From the NCBI RefSeq assembly GCF_025567465.1, contig NZ_JAOQKI010000011.1:34157-98156 (forward strand): DNA of 64,000 bases, written 5' to 3'. The notes under the pieces were generated by a model. That model did not search any database, was not told the origin of the DNA, and saw only the letters and a list, made by a program, of their open reading frames with translations. A program made the translations under genes and the position numbers. Source of the stretch: Roseburia_C amylophila. Its GTDB lineage: Bacteria; Bacillota; Clostridia; Lachnospirales; Lachnospiraceae. Below are positions 60,441 to 64,000 of this stretch, in pieces; positions within the stretch are counted from its first letter, which is position 1; each line of letters opens with the position of its first letter.

Positions 60441-61310
60441 TTATCTTCTATTATTATAAATATCTGTTACAAAGACCTGCCTTGCGAGCCCGCTCTGACG
60501 TACAATCGCTGCTGCCATTTTTGCCGTTTCCAGTTCATCAAAAAGTCCAAATACTGTCGGGCCACTTCCACTCATCATGGCATTCAATGCACCATTTTCC
60601 CGCATCAGTTCTTTTATCTTCTCTATCTCCGGATACTTTTTTGCAGTAACCGTTTCTAAAAGATTTCCCATACTACCTGCAATTGCCGGCAAATCCTTTG
60701 TGCGGATATTCTGTATTAAGGCATCAATGTCAGGATGCTGTGTATGCTCATCCAGCTTCAGATTCTCATAGACATATTTAGTAGATACACTGACCTGCGG
60801 TTTGGCAATCACTACCGGACACTTCACCATCGGTGGCAGTGAAGTTAATTTTTCTCCAATGCCTTCTGCCAAAGCTGTACCACGCATGATGCAATACGGT
60901 ACGTCAGCCCCAATCTGAACGCCCAGCTCCATCAGTTCTTTCCGCTTTATTCCAAGATTGAATAATTCATTGATTCCATAAAGAACACCTGCGGCATCCG
61001 TGCTTCCACCTGCCATCCCGGCAGCAACAGGAATCCGCTTATTCAACCGGATATCAATGCCTTCTTCAATCTGATATTTTTCTTTCATAAGTCTCGCTGC
61101 CCGGTAAGCCAGATTACTTTCATCTACCGGAAGAAATCCAAGATTTGTCTCTAAATGTATGCCAGACTCTATTTTCTTAAGATGAAGCTGGTCATATAAA
61201 TGAATGGTCTGCATAACCATCTTTACTTCATGATACCCATCTTCTCTCCGACGTAATACGTCCAATCCAAGATTTATTTTTGCCAGTGCTTTTACTGCAA
61301 GTTCGTCCAT
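60441..61310 (-). CDS. ispE: 4-diphosphocytidyl-2-C-methyl-D-erythritol kinase
   Basis: GHMP kinase of the MEP pathway for isoprenoid precursors. 289 aa from the ATG at 61310 (CAGGAG 7 nt upstream). Starts DELAVKALAKINLGLDVLRR then REDGYHEVKMVMQTI, the substrate-binding N-terminus with the catalytic Lys and His; the ATP loop is PVAAGMAGGSTDAAGVL (about residues 94-110); the C-terminal loop is MMSGSGPTVFGLF. First gene of a two-gene operon with the GntR regulator, a common pair in clostridia. Confidence 0.96.
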   Translation of the reverse strand: MDELAVKALAKINLGLDVLRRREDGYHEVKMVMQTIHLYDQLHLKKIESGIHLETNLGFLPVDESNLAYRAARLMKEKYQIEEGIDIRLNKRIPVAAGMAGGSTDAAGVLYGINELFNLGIKRKELMELGVQIGADVPYCIMRGTALAEGIGEKLTSLPPMVKCPVVIAKPQVSVSTKYVYENLKLDEHTQHPDIDALIQNIRTKDLPAIAGSMGNLLETVTAKKYPEIEKIKELMRENGALNAMMSGSGPTVFGLFDELETAKMAAAIVRQSGLARQVFVTDIYNNRR

Positions 61311-61326
61311 TGTTTTTCTCCTGTAT

Positions 61327-61377
61327 TTTGTATACATGATACAAATTTATGTTATCATTTTTTCTAAAAAAGGTCAA
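61327..61377 (-). promoter_or_regulatory. Promoter and palindromic operator of ispE-gntR
   Basis: Minus strand TTGACC (61377-61372), 17-bp spacer, TAACAT (61354-61349). TTTGTATACATGATACAAA (61327-61345), a palindrome with 7-bp arms of the TTGTATAC type bound by GntR/FadR proteins, sits at the expected start point. Confidence 0.65.
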
Positions 61378-61387
61378 TTCTTCCTCT

Positions 61388-61414
61388 TATATTTTGTCCC
61401 ATTCTTACCGATAA
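61388..61414 (+). promoter_or_regulatory. SigmaD (sigma-28)-like promoter
   Basis: TATA (61388-61391), 15-bp spacer, ACCGATAA (61407-61414), close to TAAA-N15-GCCGATAA. About 60 bp before the ATG at 61477. Confidence 0.55.
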
Positions 61415-61476
61415 AATATATGAATAAGACTAAGAATGGATACTTAGTAAGCATTTGACCAAGGAGGGTTAAGATT

Positions 61477-62061
61477 ATGGCAATTAATTCTATTAACAAT
61501 TATGTATCTGCTGCATCCACTGTTGCCACAGATTCCAAAGTTTCTTCTAAGAAGACCGAATCTTCGAAGAATGACACCTCTACCGGTGTTATCTATGAAA
61601 AAGGCTCCAGTGACAAGAGCAGTTCTTCCCAAAAGACACAGAACTCTGCTCTCATTGCAAAGATGAAAGCTGATTCTGACAGCCGTATTTCACAGCTTCG
61701 CGGAATTGTAGAACAGATGATGAGCAAACAGGGCGCAGCCATTGGCAAAGCCGATGATATGTGGTCTTTCCTTGCAGGCGGTAACTTCACCGTTTCTGCT
61801 GATGTAAAGGCTCAGGCACAGGCTGATATTGCAGAAGACGGATACTGGGGTGTAAACCAGACCTCTGACCGTATTTTAGATTTTGCAAAAGCATTATCCG
61901 GTAATGATAAGTCCAAAGCCCAGGAATTAGCAGATGCTTTTAAAAAGGGCTTCGATCAGGCTACCAAAGCCTGGGGTGGAAAGCTTCCTGATATTTCCCA
62001 GCAGACCTATGATAAAGTATTAGAAAAATTTGATAGCTGGATGAATGGTGAAGACGATTAA
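61477..62061 (+). CDS. Small conserved protein with a WGV-TSDRI domain, unknown function
   Basis: A 194-aa protein without signal peptide. The N-terminal 60 residues are a Ser/Lys/Thr-rich, likely disordered leader. The C-terminal part is a conserved helical domain: SADVKAQAQADIAEDGYWGV, NQTSDRILDFAKALSGNDKS, KAQELADAFKKGFDQATKAW and LPDISQQTYDKVLEKFDSWM. I recall the same domain in proteobacterial proteins labelled DUF5610 or, oddly, hydrogenase-4 component G; this is memory and should be checked. AAGGAGGG precedes the ATG. The SigmaD-like promoter suggests expression with flagellar or chemotaxis genes. Confidence 0.75.
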   Translation: MAINSINNYVSAASTVATDSKVSSKKTESSKNDTSTGVIYEKGSSDKSSSSQKTQNSALIAKMKADSDSRISQLRGIVEQMMSKQGAAIGKADDMWSFLAGGNFTVSADVKAQAQADIAEDGYWGVNQTSDRILDFAKALSGNDKSKAQELADAFKKGFDQATKAWGGKLPDISQQTYDKVLEKFDSWMNGEDD

Positions 62062-62086
62062 ATCATTTTTAAGCCACTTGCAACTA

Positions 62087-62113
62087 CGAGAAACACGCTT
62101 TGCGAGTTTCTCG
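62087..62113. repeat. Intergenic hairpin cluster
   Basis: CGAGAAAC-ACGC / GCGA-GTTTCTCG, followed to about 62175 by further short GC-rich arms (CGAGTTATCGCGG, GCACGCAAGCATGCG, CGCTACTCGCG). It probably terminates the upstream gene and borders the IS element. Confidence 0.5.
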
Positions 62114-62178
62114 AGTTATCGCGGTGCTCGCCAAATCTGCACGCAAGCATGCGATTTTTCTCGCTACTCGCGTAAAAA

Positions 62179-64000
62179 AGGGGCTGTAAAATAAGTCCCT
62201 AATTAAGAAACGCCAACTCCGGCAAATGTCGGTTTTGGCGTTTCTTTGTATGAATTTTTCTATTTTTGATCACGTCTGCATCTTTGGGTATAAAAAATGG
62301 TGCATTTAATAAAGCTCAGTTAATCATACTTGAGTTTTATGCAGCTTTCGTCTGTCGTTGCTTTTTATTATGATATTTATAAAGATTGAATCCACATGAA
62401 ATCAGTGTGAGCTCGAGAATTACATTTTTCTCGCCTCTCCGGAATAATCTTTTATACGATTTGTCCCACTTTAATACACCAAAAGTTCCCTCGGATTGAA
62501 TACTTCGGTTCATTCTCAATAGAGCACCATGTATGGATTCAAGATTTTGCAGCACTTCTTGATGAATAGCAGTTAATTCCTGATTCATTCGGATCGTTCG
62601 GTTTTTGTGTGCTTTCGGACAGCATTCTTGTTTATGCGCACACCCTTCACATGATTCACATTCGTATAATTCTTCTGTTCTTCCATATTTATTATATTTC
62701 ACATGCTGTGTTCTCTTGAAGATGAATTTTCGACCGTTTGGACATAAGAGATTTCCATCAGCATCTTTTGTAAAGTTTACAGCCCGATACGGATTTTCAT
62801 GGTATTTTTTGTCAGTCGTTTCTTTTTTGTACATGGTAAATTTCATGTATTTTTCCATGCTGTGTTCTTCGCAATAAAGATAATTATTGTAAGAACCGTA
62901 TCCGGCATCAGCAACCGGATATTTCGGATAATGACCATATGTGCGATTGAATTTTTCCATCAAAGGTACAAAGCATTCCATATCGGATGCATATGGTTTT
63001 ACGTCGATTACGGCTATGTATTCATCACAGATGGCTGCCTGAAGGTTGTAGGCAGGAAGCAGCTGATCGTTTCCCATGTAATCACGTTTTAAACGCATAA
63101 AAGTTGCATCATGATCTGTTTTCGAATAACTGTTTCTTTCTTCTCCACAGGTCTCGATGTGATATGCATAGGATTTTAAACGTTCCAGATATTCTTTCAG
63201 TTCTTCGCATTGCTTTTGCCGAATGCTTTTTCTATGACCACGTCCGGAAACAAAAGAAGTTTCATCCAGTCCGGTTGTTTCTTTGTATATCGTAAGTAAT
63301 TCAGAGACGTAGTCAATTGCGTAAGCTTCTCGTTTTTCAAATTTTATTCCGAAATATCCAAGTACTTCCTGATTCATAGAATCAATCAAAAGTGAAATCT
63401 TATCAAAAACATTTTGGCGATTTTTTACACAGGATTTTTTCCATACCCAGGTATACCGATTGGCATTTGCTTCGATTTTTGTTCCGTCAATGTATGTGTG
63501 CTGCAGGTCTACGTGCTCTCTTGTAAAAATATATGAATTAATGTCTGCAAATATCTGTTCAACAGAATCGGTTAGTTCATTTCGGATTAAGTTCCCAAAT
63601 GTAGCAAAGGAAGGCGTTTTCATGCCATCGAGAAGATACATGTAGCGAATGTCATTATGACAGAGCTTTTCAATCTCTCGTAAAGAACAGATGCCGTTTT
63701 CCATAAATGCAAAAAGTATAACTTTAAGAAGTTTTTGAACATCACATCTTGGACGACCTGTTTTGTAGCCTTTCTCTACAAAATATCTTGATAAGTCAAT
63801 GTGATCCATAACCTCACAAAAAGTATATACCGGATCAGAAATATCGATCAATTTTTCAATTTCTAATGGTAATTTCAGCTGACGCATAGTATAATTACCA
63901 TTGGTGTTGTTAGTTAGTAGCATAATTAATTATACCAAAAAAACGCTCAGACCTCACGGTCTGGGCGATTTTTTTCTAGGGGAGTTTTTTTACAGCCCCT
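62179..64000. mobile_element. IS1182-family insertion sequence
   Basis: Terminal inverted repeats of about 22 bp: AGGGGCTGTAAAATAAGTCC (from 62179) and the complement AGGGGCTGTAAAAAAACTCC (ending at 64000). Length 1822 bp, with one transposase gene on the minus strand. Hairpins CGCCAAxxCCGxCA/TGxCGGxTTTGGCG (62210-62240) and CGCTCAGACC/GGTCTGGGCG (63942-63968) lie just inside each end, likely insulating the transposase from outside transcription. The right flank is outside the window, so the target duplication cannot be checked. Confidence 0.9.
62337..63923 (-). CDS. IS1182-family transposase
   Basis: DDE transposase, 528 aa, apparently intact. The N-terminal DUF772 part reads GRPRCDVQKLLKVILFAFME and CSLREIEKLCHNDIRYMYLL; the catalytic core includes the first Asp in TYIDGTKIEANANRYTWVWK, then PVADAGYGSYNNYLYCEEH, and the C-terminal part has a CESCEGCAHKQECC cysteine cluster and the late Glu region RSIQSEGTFGVLKWDKSYKR. 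An internal ATG at residue 13 (MRQLKLPLEI) is an alternative start. No stop codon or frameshift interrupts it, so the element may be active. Confidence 0.93.
   Translation of the reverse strand: MLLTNNTNGNYTMRQLKLPLEIEKLIDISDPVYTFCEVMDHIDLSRYFVEKGYKTGRPRCDVQKLLKVILFAFMENGICSLREIEKLCHNDIRYMYLLDGMKTPSFATFGNLIRNELTDSVEQIFADINSYIFTREHVDLQHTYIDGTKIEANANRYTWVWKKSCVKNRQNVFDKISLLIDSMNQEVLGYFGIKFEKREAYAIDYVSELLTIYKETTGLDETSFVSGRGHRKSIRQKQCEELKEYLERLKSYAYHIETCGEERNSYSKTDHDATFMRLKRDYMGNDQLLPAYNLQAAICDEYIAVIDVKPYASDMECFVPLMEKFNRTYGHYPKYPVADAGYGSYNNYLYCEEHSMEKYMKFTMYKKETTDKKYHENPYRAVNFTKDADGNLLCPNGRKFIFKRTQHVKYNKYGRTEELYECESCEGCAHKQECCPKAHKNRTIRMNQELTAIHQEVLQNLESIHGALLRMNRSIQSEGTFGVLKWDKSYKRLFRRGEKNVILELTLISCGFNLYKYHNKKQRQTKAA

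Overview
The window reads as chromosome of a low-GC, spore-forming, anaerobic Firmicute of the Lachnospiraceae type (Roseburia/Agathobacter/Blautia-like gut clostridia). The case rests on a SpoIIR gene and a gerA-gerB-gerC germination operon, class II galT, a bile salt hydrolase, a cellobiose phosphorylase of the clostridial type, IlvB with a cysteine-rich insertion, strong AGGAGG ribosome binding sites and AT-rich intergenic DNA. This is an inference from gene content; no rRNA is present to fix the species. I saw no tRNA, rRNA or CRISPR array.

Layout. 0-0.6 kb: broken HD-GYP gene and a small orphan gene. 0.7-2.3 kb: bile salt hydrolase followed by a 523-bp foldback element. 2.4-8.3 kb: PHP phosphatase, orphan ABC binding lipoprotein, and a minus-strand run of EamA transporter, aspartate-type aminotransferase, HisC and a small-multidrug-export-like protein. 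8.5-11.2 kb: galK-galT (Leloir pathway). 11.5-11.7 kb: second copy of the foldback element, with compensatory base changes. 11.8-19.4 kb: L,D-transpeptidase, PAP2 phosphatase, methyltransferase-hslO-nadE operon, membrane protein. 19.4-24.1 kb: thyA-folA-AEC transporter-ilvB-ilvN, apparently one operon. 24.6-27.6 kb: purM-purN-purD behind a 164-nt structured leader. 27.9-29.8 kb: NUDIX hydrolase and MATE transporter.

29.8-38.3 kb is an accessory segment: broken genes (flavin-binding PNPOx-like, WYL regulator), an ECF sigma/anti-sigma pair, two different AbiE-type (type IV) toxin-antitoxin pairs with inverted repeats around their promoters, and a cluster of small secreted or acidic proteins. 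38.4-42.9 kb: ZIP metal transporter, GNAT and DUF2156 proteins, a GAF-like/LuxR regulator, and queT behind a pseudoknotted leader that is probably a preQ1 riboswitch.

43.1-50.4 kb is a cellobiose locus: LacI regulator, binding protein and two permeases on the minus strand, divergent from a GH94 cellobiose phosphorylase. Near-identical operators lie just downstream of both promoters. No ABC ATPase is present, so a shared ATPase encoded elsewhere is expected. 50.5-55.0 kb: asnS, a trigger-factor-like lipoprotein, small proteins, and spoIIR with a SigmaF-like promoter. 55.0-55.6 kb is a non-coding stretch with tandem repeats and three related hairpins. 55.6-59.6 kb: ger operon. 59.7-61.3 kb: ispE-gntR with a palindromic operator. 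61.5-62.1 kb: a small protein behind a SigmaD-like promoter. 62.2-64.0 kb: an IS1182-family element whose right inverted repeat ends exactly at the window edge.
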